Shown here: piece after piece, positions 1 through 9,386 of the stretch
How positions within the stretch are numbered: the stretch's first letter is position 1
Layout of the letters: each line of letters starts with the position of its first letter
NCBI GenBank assembly: GCA_003427395.1
Contig: BFEA01000675.1
Coordinates: forward strand, 506,531-566,804
DNA: 60,274 nt
Source: Chara braunii
Taxonomy: Eukaryota; Streptophyta; Charophyceae; Charales; Characeae
Reading direction: 5' to 3'
The notes under the pieces: model-generated
Databases searched by the model: none
What the model was told of the DNA's origin: nothing
The model's input: the letters and a program-made list of their open reading frames with translations, nothing else
Made by a program: the position numbers and the translations under genes

Positions 1-91
1 GTCCGCGTTCGGCCCGAACGGTGGAACGCCTCCCGACGATCGGGCGTTCGGGTTCGGGCGTTCGGCCCGTTCCGAACGCCGGTAACCCTAA

Positions 92-93
<2 letters not shown>

Positions 94-180
<87 letters not shown>

Positions 181-193
181 AAAATAATAATAA
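94..193. repeat. (TAA)n/(TTA)n microsatellite
   Basis: A run of TAA units switches at about 130 to TTA/TAT units, so the tract is self-complementary and can fold into an AT-only hairpin. It follows a GC-rich segment (1-90) made of repeated GTTCGG/CCGAAC words. Any reading frame through it is homopolymeric Asn/Tyr and is not a gene. Confidence 0.95.
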
Positions 194-199
194 AATCAT

Positions 200-1140
200 A
201 TGTGACTGTTAGTAAATTAAGGCTCCAATCATAAGCTCCAATCCTGATGGAACCAAATTAACGCTTCATTTTATTTTATTTTATACTATACTATATTTAT
301 TTAAAGGTTCTCTACATTTTATTCCAGATTGTTTCTTCGAAGCTTACCCGGATCTTTAAAAAAATCAAAAACAAAAGATTATGTGACATTGGGCATCGCT
401 CCATCGCACAACACTACACATGAACGTGGACAGCAAGCAGCTTAGATGCATTTGGAGTACTCCCACGTTTCAAATTATATGTATGTTATGATCCTACTCC
501 ATCCATATAGTCCAAAACTCAAATTGCGAGACATGCAAGACTTGCTGAAATTCAAAAGAAGAGACGGAGAAAGATAAAGATCAGATTAGAAAGGATAGAA
601 TCAAAGAAGAAGAAGAATTACAAAAGTTACACCAATGTCTTCCCCCTCCTCCTCCTCCTCCTTCATCCCTCTCCTTGTTTTTTACTCCTCCTCTTATTAA
701 TTAATTGAATACAACAATAAATGAATGATCGAAACAAGAATTATGTCCGAGTGTTCCCCCATACTGCCAGCAACTCAAGAAAGCACCTTTCAACCCTAAC
801 CTCACATCTCTCCTTTTCGTACTGTCTACGGCTATGCCGGTAAATCCATACTCATCACGGACGTTGTCGACCGGTGGAAGGGCACTGCCGGCCTGCCGAC
901 GCTACCCTGTACCTCGCGCCGCATCTGTCACCCACGGGAGGGTAGGTCGGGGCTCCTGTAACCTGCACCAAACATGTCAGTCCACATCCACGCCGCAGAA
1001 TACCAAATCCCGAAAACAGCATATGGAAGGCAGCACGACAAAACCAGCGTCTGGCAGAAACAAAACAAGAGCTTTCATTTAATCCAGCAAAATCGGATTT
1101 TCCCTGCAGTCCCCTAGCCCCGCAGAAGTTCCAATATCAA
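200..1140. other. Intergenic, no gene seen
   Basis: The left part is AT-rich and the part after about 830 is mixed. It contains a short CTC-rich run near 650. The few open frames are short, unsupported and lack recognisable motifs. Confidence 0.6.
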
Positions 1141-2110
1141 AGTGGGTGGGATCAGTTTGGGTCCCCACCGATCTAGTATTTGTTCTGACCCTGATTCGTC
1201 TCCCTATTGGGTGTCGTCTGTATCTCGCTCTGTGGTCCCAAGGGACCGTGCTAGAACTCTCAGTGTCCGGGGTCTCGTCCCGTGCCCATTGGGGCCATTG
1301 ATCGCGGTCCACCTTGACCATGCCCCTGAGAGGATGGTTCTATATGTGTTTGGGGCCTCGGCGTCAAAGTCAGTTTCCTCCGCTCCTTGATCTGGTCTGG
1401 ACCTGACCTCTCTCAGGCCTTTCTTTACCTGTTTTGAATCAGGTCTCCAGTGGTCTGTTCCGGCCCCGGGCTTGACCCTCTCACATGTCCAAAATTTGTC
1501 TTACTGGCGGGTTGGGTCTGAATCCAGCCGGGCCTCCAGTCTAGTACTTTGCTCCCACCGTCTAATCGCTGTCTGAGGTCCGAAGGGGATCTCGTTGTAC
1601 CCTAAGCTCAATCCTCTGTTCCTCCTGTTTAGCTGTGGCCGGAATCTGATTCTCCAATCCCGTTGTTAACTGTAGTCTGAGATCTGTCGAGTTTGATCCT
1701 CTGGTCCTGCTACCGGTATTGTGCCCGAACAGAATTTATCCTCTTCTGATCTGATCTGAAGCTGGTTGTACCCAGTCGTCTCGGAGTCTGATCTCGCTCG
1801 AAAGGGTCTGTGACGAGTGCGGCCTTGCCTGCTGTGACAAAGTCCGGTCCGAATCTACTCAGTGGTCTGTCTCTCCTCGTAAAATCTGTGCCTGTCCCGA
1901 CCGTCGTTCGAGTCTGATCAGATTCGGGCTCTCCTGTTAGGTCTGCGGTCTGATTCGGGCCAGGCTCGAATCGCTTGGTCTTAGTCCGTTTTGCTCTGCC
2001 CTGTCTGGGCAAATCTTGTCTGAATCCGCCCTGGCTGGTAAGAGACCCTGGTCAGACCTCACCCATAGCCCGAGTTCAGCCTTCCCCGGCCAGGTCCGAT
2101 GCCGCTCTGA
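1141..2110. repeat. Degenerate CTG/GATC-rich repeat field
   Basis: About 1 kb is built from variations of words such as TCTGATCTG, GGTCTG and GGTCCGAATC at irregular spacing. This indicates an old tandem repeat too diverged for a fixed period to be assigned by eye. Open frames on both strands through it are by-products of the repeat. It may be part of a long LTR or a satellite, but nothing in the sequence decides between these. Confidence 0.55.
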
Positions 2111-2466
2111 GTCTGGTCCGATATGGCTCTGGTTCGTCTGATCTGGCTTTTTGAGTCAATCTACAACCTTTGTCAAGGCCGAGCACCCCAATGTCCTTTT
2201 CGAACCCGTTTCACTCGGCGCGTCACTGAGCACTCAACGAGGCACGGCCCTTCTTTCTTCGCGCAGCGATCCTTTCATACGCTAGACCCTGGCTGCACGA
2301 ACCGCCCCCTTCCCGATTTCGCTGTCTCACGGTCCTTTCTTGTCTCTCAGGCGAGGCTCGTGGCTATGATAGGTGCCCGCCCCCGAACGACAGTGCATCG
2401 ACAGATCCAGACGTTCCGGCCTTTGCTCTGACAGCTTCTGTGATCCAAGCTTCAGGGTGGCAATTT

Positions 2467-2830
2467 CTGCGGTGGTCGCTTGGATTTTTCCCAAACACTT
2501 CAATGCAGCTTCGGCATTCTGGTCCCTGCGGTGGCAGTTTTGGAACTTCCCTGGTTTCTTAAGGCAGCTTCGGAATATTGAAGTCTGTAATGGCACTTTT
2601 TGACTTTCCCAAGTTTCTTAAGGGCAGCTTAGGAAGGTCGAAGTCTGTAATGGCACTTTTGGAATTTCCTAAGTTTCTTAAGGGCAGCTTCGGAATGTCG
2701 AAGTCTGTAATGGCACTTTTGGAATTTCCCAAGTTTCTTAAGGACAGCTTCGGAATTCTGAATCCTGGGGTGGCAGTTTTGAATTCCTCCACTACTCAAT
2801 AGGAATTCTTGGGGACCCGAACTCTATAGT
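2467..2830. repeat. 60-bp tandem array, about 6 units
   Basis: Units starting CTGTAATGGCAC recur at 2584, 2644 and 2704, exactly 60 bp apart. More diverged units lie on both sides (CTGCGGTGG near 2465 and 2525, CTGGGGTGG near 2764). Each unit carries TTTCTTAAGG.CAGCTTCGGAAT. Because 60 is a multiple of three, reading frames stay open on both strands with a 20-residue peptide period. There is no sign that these are real genes. Confidence 0.9.
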
Positions 2831-2936
2831 GGCAGCCCAGGCTTTCCGAACTTACGAACGTCCCCTGCCCGCCAATTGCTCACCTTCTCCACAGTGTACA
2901 TGGCCCCGTCCGCAAGCCCAGTCCTTCACCCCTTGT

Positions 2937-3114
<178 letters not shown>

Positions 3115-4077
3115 GTTCGCTCCCTTTCCCCCTTGATCGCTCTCCTGCATGTGCGTCTACCGACATTTCAATTGGGCACTACTGGCAATCTCCCGTGCGA
3201 CACCCTTTACCCTGCACGGCTACACTGACACGCGAGTGCACCCGTTCCGCACGATCTTTCTAGACGCACGCGCCCTCGACCCGCCCTGTTCGCGAGCTTG
3301 ATCAAACTGCTATTCGAGTGTTTGCCCTGATTGCTCCTATCCCGCGCTCAGTGGTTGTTTACCCCCCCCCCCGCGCTCTACCTCCAAGTGTGCGCGGTGC
3401 TCCCAGCGTTGTCAGTACTCGAGAGCGCAGCTCCCCTGCGCTCCCGCACACGGTGCAAGTGTGTGTCCACTCTCCTAGTGCGCAATCAGCCTGTTGTCTG
3501 CGCCACACCCATTCCCCTCGCGACCGGTGCATCTCCCGCGCGCTCGTCGTTCCGCAGAGTGGCTTCTAACTTTCCTCCCCCACGTTTCCTTAGTCGCCTG
3601 CATCTGCGCTTTTGTGTTCCCCGACGTTCCCTTTATCCTCCTTTCTAAAAGCGCCACTTTGAGTCGCTTCTACCTTCTCGAACTCCACTTCGGATTCGAA
3701 ATGGACCTATCGCGCGACCACAGCAAGGTACAACTACACACCGCCCTCCCCCTTTCTCCCACCTCCGTTCGTTAGCGCGGATCCGTGCGCGACGTCGGTT
3801 AGATGACGCCCTTCTGATGCGGGCGGTGGGGGCTCTCTCCTCGTGCCTCCGTGTGCACTATTCGCGCGCGGCTTTGCGCGTAATCGGACCTCTTCCTCAC
3901 GCACGCTGGCTTTACTCCCGTTTCGAGCTTTCGCCTGTACGAGCACGCTCCCCCACGATGGTCGGAGCTCTTACTCACACGCGCGCGATTCCTACTTTGT
4001 GCGTTTTTCCCATCAGTGCGTCAGCACGAAGGTGCTCACTAGGGCGCGCGGCTCCCCTATACTTCCCATCCGTCTTG
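3115..4077. other. GC-rich non-coding stretch left of the LTR-like repeat
   Basis: The sequence is rich in CGCG and GCGC words and has a C-run at about 3363. Several short frames are open on both strands, as expected from composition. No domain is recognisable. It may be the rest of the left LTR of the 4078-10704 element, because the LTR outer edge was not found. Confidence 0.4.
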
Positions 4078-5196
4078 TCCCCCTTGGGAGAGCTTGTGCT
4101 CCTATGGCCGCTCTTGTGCGAGCTCTTCGTGCATCGGGCTCCCGGACGCACTCCTCTGGTGCGTGGTGTTCCTTCATAGGTTTCTCTGCTCGCCGCCCAG
4201 CTCCCGCTCGGAGTGCCCTCCGAGAGGTTCCCTTTCCGTGCCTCTTCACCAGCGGGTCCTCTCGTACGCAAGGTTGGGGCCCAGGCACGTGCGTGCATGC
4301 CCGTGCGTGTCTCCCTGGGCGTGTCCCAAGCTCCCCGTCCCGCACGTGCGCATGTGCGAAATTTTTTACCGAAGGGCCCAGTTCGCCCTCAGTATATTGT
4401 TGGGCCCTCCCCTACGCTGGTCCTTCATCCCGGAGGCCGCCACCAGTTGCAGCGCCCCGGTACCGGTCCTGCGCCGGGGCCTGTTTGGGCCCTCGAGGGG
4501 ATTTTGTCGAGCGGGTCCTTCCTGTCGGGAACCAGGCCTTTTGCAGCGCCCCAGTACCGACCTGATTTCGAGCCTGGCCCGGGCCTATTTGGCCTAGGCG
4601 GTCCCAACACTTTTAAGGTACCGTTCCTTTGGAAAATTAAGGGCCCAATTTTCATCTTTTGTAGGCCCGCTGCTCTGTCTCTTCGGCCCGAAGGCCCGAC
4701 GACACTTTCTGGCCTCATGTGGCCCTACATTGATTAAGGCCCGTGGTGCCTCTTTCCTTAACCGTCGAGACCCTCTTGTCCTTAGGCTCGGACCCCGTGG
4801 TGCTCTCAGCGGCCTGTCACGTCTTGGAACATCCCGAGCCCTCAAAATTCCTCCCTTCCTCTCTTCTTCCTTTTGTCATACTCCAAGTGTCGGCGCGGGT
4901 TTGGTCCTTAGCCGCCGTAAGGTTCCCAAGCCCCTGATTCGTGTCTCACGGCGCGGTCCCACTTATAGTCCTCGAATGTCTCCTTCTCACGGCCGCCGTT
5001 TACGTACCATCATCTGACGTTCGTGCTTACTGAGTTTAGCCCCTGGCCTCGTGATGTCTCGGTCGTGCCGATACTGACAGCGTATTTTACCTCTGGTGTT
5101 CGACCCCACATAGGGAATTGGGGCAATCTTGAGACCCGCCATTCGTTTTTGCGAAGGAAGTAAAGGGCGGCATAAGTCGGGAGCCGCTCGACAACA
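4078..5196 (-). repeat. LTR-like direct repeat, left copy (3' LTR)
   Basis: It matches 9583-10704 closely over about 1.1 kb, starting at TCCCCCTTGGGAGA and ending at GAGCCGC.CGACAA. On the minus strand it begins TGTTGTCGAGC at 5196 and directly follows a G-run, consistent with the PPT/3' LTR junction of a minus-strand element. Homology stops at 4078. Whether the LTR extends further left is unknown. Confidence 0.75.
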
Positions 5197-5207
5197 GCCC
5201 CCCCCCC
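5197..5207 (-). promoter_or_regulatory. Polypurine tract candidate
   Basis: The plus strand reads G followed by ten C, which is a G10 tract on the element strand directly abutting the TGTTG start of the LTR-like repeat. In LTR elements a purine tract here primes plus-strand DNA synthesis. Position and composition support the call. Confidence 0.6.
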
Positions 5208-5302
5208 ATTCTCGACGTCCCCGTCGAGCCACCAGGGTGCATCGGGGAAAGGGAAGATAAAAAGGGTTCCAGACACCTAATCTCCACCCTTCAACTCCAA
5301 AA

Positions 5303-6568
5303 TCAGTCCCGCTGGCCCCTAGTATAAGCTCCGCGACTGGTCTTCTTCCTAGCGCGAGACTTTTTTCTAATCTTAAAATGTTTAATCCCTAATCGACCCT
5401 TGCTTTTGCATGGTTTCTTGTTTAGACGGTACTCAGCGGGAGTCGTTTCCTTTCTCAATCTGACTTCACTCAGGCTTGGGCTCTCAATTCGCAGATGTTC
5501 CCTTCTTAGCCTCCTCTTAGGTTTTCCCATATGCGTTCTCGTGCTCAGAGGCCCTCTTTCCTTTGGCTTCTCAACCTTCCTAGTCGACGTCCTCGTCTCG
5601 TGTTTCGGTGACCCAGACATCTCTCCAACGTTCTTTGACGACTCCCCTTTTTCGTATTTCGGCTGCCTCTTAGTGTCACCAGGCTTCCCGTCTATCCTCT
5701 CCTTCCTTTTGTCCAGCTTCGACGATCTTTCCTCACGCTCTCTGAATACTTTTAAGCGTGCTCCCGAGACCGACTCTTTCTATCTAGCCCCATCTAACTC
5801 TTCTATGAGGTAAGCGCCTCCCTCCAATCTTTTCGTCACGCGGTATGGTCCCATCCACCTATTCACTAGTTTACCTGTCCACGTTCTTTTTAACGATGAG
5901 TCGTAGAGCAACACGAAGGTCCCCGCAGGAATCCCTTCTGATCTAACCCGGAGGTTCTTGTCCCACCTTTCCTTCTCCGTTTCTCTCTGGTCTTTCAGCC
6001 TTTCTACCGCCTCGACGGTGCTGGCTTCAAGAGTATTAGCTATTTGCTGGATCCTAGCCGCTAACTGCTCCTCCCTGATAGCAATCCTTTCCCAAGCGAT
6101 CGTCTGCCATGAGTCAATGTGAAATTCTACTGGCAAAGGGCAATGCCTCCCGAACCACAAGGTGTACGGAGGATAACCAGTAATGGTTCTAACTGTGACG
6201 TTATCCGCCCAGACAGCAAATCTTAGAAACCTTGGCCACTTTTTCTCGTCCTCTCCGCACCACTTCGTGAGGGTGTTTACTAAGGTTTGGTGACCTCTTT
6301 CAACTGGAGCGTTGGTTTGGAGGTGATAACTAGTGGAAAACGACACCGGTATCCCGGACTTTCGAAGTAAATCGTGGACCTCTCTAGCCATGAACTCTGA
6401 CCCTCTATCCATAACAATTTTTCCGACACAGCCATTTCGAGTGATGTACTCCGTCAGACGCTCACTGACTGCCCTACCCGTCTTTTGCCGCAGTGACCAT
6501 GCCTCGACGAACCCGGACAAGTCGTCCCTAATGTCCATAATATAGTTCATGCCTCCTTCTCCATCCAT
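5303..6568 (-). pseudogene. Ty3/gypsy integrase, 5'-truncated, one internal stop
   Basis: The first 262 codons (6568-5780) are a retroviral-type integrase. IVMDRGSEF supplies the second catalytic Asp (about residue 54) and NAPVERGHQ the Glu (about residue 90), giving the D-x35-E spacing. MGPYRV near residue 240 is the GPY/F motif of Ty3/gypsy integrases. The zinc-binding HHCC domain and the first catalytic Asp strand are missing: the frame begins just before YIMDIRDDLSGF, and a TAG lies four codons upstream (6578-6580). After the amber codon at 5780-5782 the same frame continues through SGARLKVF, typical integrase tail sequence, into a Lys/Arg-rich tail to 5303. The product would have been the DNA-joining enzyme, but as it stands it cannot be a complete one. 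Confidence 0.85.
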
Positions 6569-6597
6569 CCTCCCTAACTAATCCTTGAACACCCTGT

Positions 6598-7107
6598 CTA
6601 GCTTTCGGCCACACTTCTCAACGCGGCTAGGATCCTTTCAGTAGAACCGTTCAACAATTCTTGCAGCTCTTTGAAGTCAGTGTCTTGCCCTTCCGCCCTG
6701 ATTACCAAATCAGTGATCAACAAAGCCTTCGTATAACGCGAATTAGCTTCCAAGGTTCTCAGGGAGACACCGTCAATCATGTCGTTAGAAAACTCTTCAG
6801 GCTCGCGAACGTCCTCCCTTAGTTTAGTCTTTGCCTCCACTATAGTCTCTCTCCACTCCCTGAAAAGTTCCTCCCCTTCAAATGGCGTCGTGCAGATCTC
6901 AATCTTTGCCAATCGGAGTTCGTTAGCCGCCTTCCAGATAGCAAAGATCCTTGCTTCTTTAATTGCTTTTCTAGTCGCCTCAGTTTCTTCCTCCTGACTC
7001 AGCCTTTCGTTATGTATTACTTCTTCCCTAGCTCGCACAAGAGACCCCTCAATTTTTGCTCCCCCGACTAACTGATACTTCCTGGTTGCACCTCCGGTAC
7101 TAGCCAT
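6598..7107 (-). CDS. Unknown helical ORF upstream of the integrase
   Basis: This is a 169-codon frame beginning MASTGGATRK. It is rich in Glu, Arg, Lys and Leu with heptad-like spacing through the middle, so mostly alpha-helical and possibly coiled-coil. No family is recognised. It lies 29 bp upstream of the truncated integrase and continues a row of same-strand frames. A Gag-like structural role would fit its position as the first part of a retroelement polyprotein, but no zinc knuckle or capsid motif is visible. The deletion that removed RT probably lies at its 3' end. Confidence 0.5.
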   Translation of the reverse strand: MASTGGATRKYQLVGGAKIEGSLVRAREEVIHNERLSQEEETEATRKAIKEARIFAIWKAANELRLAKIEICTTPFEGEELFREWRETIVEAKTKLREDVREPEEFSNDMIDGVSLRTLEANSRYTKALLITDLVIRAEGQDTDFKELQELLNGSTERILAALRSVAES

Positions 7108-7168
7108 TCCTCCTCTCTTCGTTCTCTCTGCGGATCTCTCTTATCCTCCTTGCCAAAAACTCCTCCCT

Positions 7169-7435
7169 CTAGTTTATTATCCTTTCCCTTTCCTCCTTAT
7201 AGATTAAGGCCAGTTCCTCAACCCTATGTTCGAGCGCCCGCAATTCTTGCACGTTCGTCGAGCCGCTCCACTCCTTGTACCTGTCCACTAGCTGTACTAT
7301 CTTATCGTTTATCGGGTCCGAGTATGTTTCTAGTAATGAGTTAACCTTTTCGTCACTTCCTCTCACACGCGGGATTCTACTTCTTGGACTGTCTCGTCCT
7401 TTTCCACTTCGTACCTCAACCATCCTTGAGACCAA
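7169..7435 (-). CDS. Unknown short ORF, helical
   Basis: This is an 88-codon frame in the same frame as the integrase. It is basic at the start and contains a predicted amphipathic stretch around VQELRALEHRVEELALIYK. It overlaps the end of the preceding frame (7363-7638) by 73 bp in another phase. No family is recognised. It is probably a segment of a once longer polyprotein separated by frame changes. Confidence 0.4.
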   Translation of the reverse strand: MVSRMVEVRSGKGRDSPRSRIPRVRGSDEKVNSLLETYSDPINDKIVQLVDRYKEWSGSTNVQELRALEHRVEELALIYKEERERIIN

Positions 7436-7638
7436 ACCATCATATCGTAGGTTATCCTTCTCTCTGCTCTCACTAGCTCCAGAACCCTAGGTCTCTCCCT
7501 CTCATTTGCCCTTTGCGTAAGTTGTCCACAACCCTGTTCGCCTAGAGACCTGGTTGACCGAATTCTGATGACTGATGTCACTCTGCCAGCGAGTGATACT
7601 CGATTCACCACTTCCTCCTCAGTTACTGCCCTTGGCAT
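7363..7638 (-). CDS. Unknown short ORF, Arg-rich
   Basis: This is a 91-codon frame starting MPRAVTEEEVV. It starts 20 bases before the stop of the preceding domain-bearing frame (7619-7939), in the +1 phase relative to it. The same arrangement recurs at 8444-8466. It has many Arg and Glu residues and no recognisable motif. It could be a separate overlapping ORF or the product of an old frameshift. Confidence 0.4.
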   Translation of the reverse strand: MPRAVTEEEVVNRVSLAGRVTSVIRIRSTRSLGEQGCGQLTQRANERERPRVLELVRAERRITYDMMVWSQGWLRYEVEKDETVQEVESRV

Positions 7639-7999
7639 CTTTGAGTTCGTCTTTTGCCCCCTTAACCTTCCATGTGAGGTCTATCACAGCTAACCAATCA
7701 TTATCGGCAAACGTGAGTCCTTCGACAGGTGGCGATGGTATCCCTACGAAGGGCCTAACGTAGGTACTCCAGGAGAAATTCCTCCCTTGTTGTTGAAGTC
7801 TTCTCTTCTCGTCATGCACTATGTTCGACGCCCGCTGCCAACAACGACATTTTTTGTCTTCCTTAAACCTATGTTGCGGCACGTACATTCCCACGTCATA
7901 CTCATCAAGGTTGATGAAGTAGTCGGTGATGACATACATATCATCAAGCCCCTATCCCTGACTCTTGAGACCTTCATATCTGATGATCTCATAGGGAAC
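7619..7999 (-). pseudogene. Unknown protein, second copy of a duplicated domain
   Basis: Codons 7999-7736 align almost without gaps with 8809-8549 upstream. Shared landmarks in order are PYE, DVG.Y.P, CWQRA, EK.RL and WST, with about 30 percent identity by eye over 87 residues. The frame is interrupted by a TAG about 20 codons into the repeat. The open part therefore runs from the methionine at 7939 to 7619 (106 codons). I know no family with this pattern. It sits between two frames of the opposite phase in the presumed polyprotein region of the RT-less LTR element. Confidence 0.55.
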
Positions 8000-8067
8000 C
8001 ACAACTCTTTTTGATATGTTGTTTAAGGGAACGAACCAACTTCTCTGATTCCTTTTTATCCAGCCTT

Positions 8068-8466
8068 TTACACCTTTTCATTTTCAGTCACGACTTTCGG
8101 CTTCGCTTCTAGTCCAACCCTAACCTTGGAAGTGTCATAATCCCTTACCGCTCTCAGGACTCCTACCAACCTGCCTTCGTCATCCCTTATCTCATGCTCA
8201 TCTTTGATTCCGAACAGGCCTGTGTCAAGGTAGATTTCTCCTTCTAGATCTTGTAGGCAAGAGGTTCCTCTCTTAATTTCTATCAACCCTGTTTCAACAG
8301 ATCGAACTCTCCTACAGATCGACGTGCCTAGAGTGCGCAAGTCCACTTGGGTCCATTCCGTCAAAAGTCTGAGCAGCCCTTGGGACCTCCACCTATCATG
8401 GTCTCGCTGTCTTAGTTCACTTGATATATCCCCCCCAGGCTGGCTATTCTCGTACCCTCTGGCCAT
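8068..8466 (-). CDS. Unknown ORF between the two domain copies
   Basis: This is a 132-codon frame starting MARGYENSQPGG, 23 bases before the stop of the upstream frame and in the +1 phase. Its second half looks strand-rich and acidic/basic alternating (GLIEIKRG, GEIYLDTGLFGI, GRLVGVLRAV). No family is recognised. By position it belongs to the same element polyprotein. Confidence 0.45.
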   Translation of the reverse strand: MARGYENSQPGGDISSELRQRDHDRWRSQGLLRLLTEWTQVDLRTLGTSICRRVRSVETGLIEIKRGTSCLQDLEGEIYLDTGLFGIKDEHEIRDDEGRLVGVLRAVRDYDTSKVRVGLEAKPKVVTENEKV

Positions 8467-8956
8467 CCGGGTTGCGGTGTCGGTTTATGAAATCAATTAT
8501 TAAACCTCGAATGATCCCTATCAATGCCTTGTAAGAAATCCGCAGCCTAGGTAAGTCTTCAAAGATCCTGATTTCGGTACTCCAAGCGACTTCTTTCCTT
8601 AAGGAAAGAAGCCTATCCTTCTCGCCCACTACCACTTCTCTCGCTCTTTGCCAACAACATTCATACACTAAATCTTTTGACCTCTCCGTCGGTAAATAAA
8701 TCCCTACGTCTCTTACCTCAGTCCCTAGGAAGCGTGTGGTCATAAAATAGAGTCGTTTTAATTCCCATGCGCTATCGACCATATCATAGGCTTCCACCTC
8801 ATATGGAAACTCCTCCCTTCTTCCTAGGGTACTAAAGGATGCACACACCGCATCAAACTTCTTCTGCGGCGGTCGGTTCCCAGCGATGATCTTGTTATCC
8901 CACTCCTCAAGTTCCTCTGCAGACTTCTTGTGCCTTACTCGTTCATGGCCCAACAT
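8444..8956 (-). CDS. Unknown protein, first copy of a duplicated domain
   Basis: This is a 170-codon frame. Residues 50-136 (8809-8549) form the better preserved copy of the domain repeated at 7999-7736, with FPYEVEAYD, VRDVGIYLP, CCWQRAREVV, GEKDRLL and AWSTEI. One amber codon (8972-8974) separates it from the frame upstream (8972-9256), which is in the same phase, so the two were probably one ORF. Function is unknown. The Cys and Trp in CWQRA are conserved between copies and may be structural. Confidence 0.55.
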   Translation of the reverse strand: MLGHERVRHKKSAEELEEWDNKIIAGNRPPQKKFDAVCASFSTLGRREEFPYEVEAYDMVDSAWELKRLYFMTTRFLGTEVRDVGIYLPTERSKDLVYECCWQRAREVVVGEKDRLLSLRKEVAWSTEIRIFEDLPRLRISYKALIGIIRGLIIDFINRHRNPDGQRVRE

Positions 8957-8971
8957 ATTCGCTACGCCTAC

Positions 8972-9256
8972 CTAACACAACCGGACTTGTTCCCTAACCA
9001 GACGATAATATTTCCTCCCGGAGGTTCCTAGTCTTTCCACCTTCAATAGATAACTGATCTCGGTTTGGTTGGTAATTACCTTCAAAGCCGACTCCCTCAT
9101 ACGATCTAGATAAGGTTGTATGAGTTCAAGCTCTTCAAACCCAAAAAGATCTATGTTATGAATTCGGAGGATGCCCTCAACCTTTACCATTTTTTCTTCT
9201 ACTATGGCCCCGAAGGGGAACTGTTCCCTAAGACCCGACATCCTCACCGACCCCAA
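8972..9256 (-). CDS. N-terminal part of the unknown polyprotein
   Basis: This is a 94-codon frame starting MGSVRMSGLREQ, in phase with the next frame and separated from it only by TAG plus five codons. It begins just inside the presumed primer-binding region. It contains no recognised motif. As the first frame after the right LTR-like repeat, it is in the usual position of Gag. Confidence 0.45.
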   Translation of the reverse strand: MGSVRMSGLREQFPFGAIVEEKMVKVEGILRIHNIDLFGFEELELIQPYLDRMRESALKVITNQTEISYLLKVERLGTSGRKYYRLVREQVRLC

Positions 9257-9260
9257 CTCC

Positions 9261-9275
9261 TTGCTCTGAGTGCCA
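9261..9275 (-). promoter_or_regulatory. Possible primer-binding site
   Basis: The minus strand reads TGGCACTCAGAGC, resembling the initiator-Met tRNA PBS TGGTATCAGAGC with one extra base and two changes. It lies between the right LTR-like repeat and the first ORF. It is more than 100 bp from the start of clear repeat homology, so the call is weak. Confidence 0.3.
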
Positions 9276-9386
9276 TATTAATTAAAGGCTCCCAGCCGTG
9301 GCCATTGCACTTCCCACATCTCCTTTTCGTCAACGAATAACGGTTCCTCAGGCTAGTCTTCCTGCTGATGTTCCTCTTCCCTGCAT

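Noticed and set aside
3843-4737. 240-, 167- and 174-codon plus frames in the LTR-like region
   Set aside because: They lie within GC-rich LTR-like repeat, overlap one another in all frames and have no motif. The right copy (9780-10445) behaves the same way.
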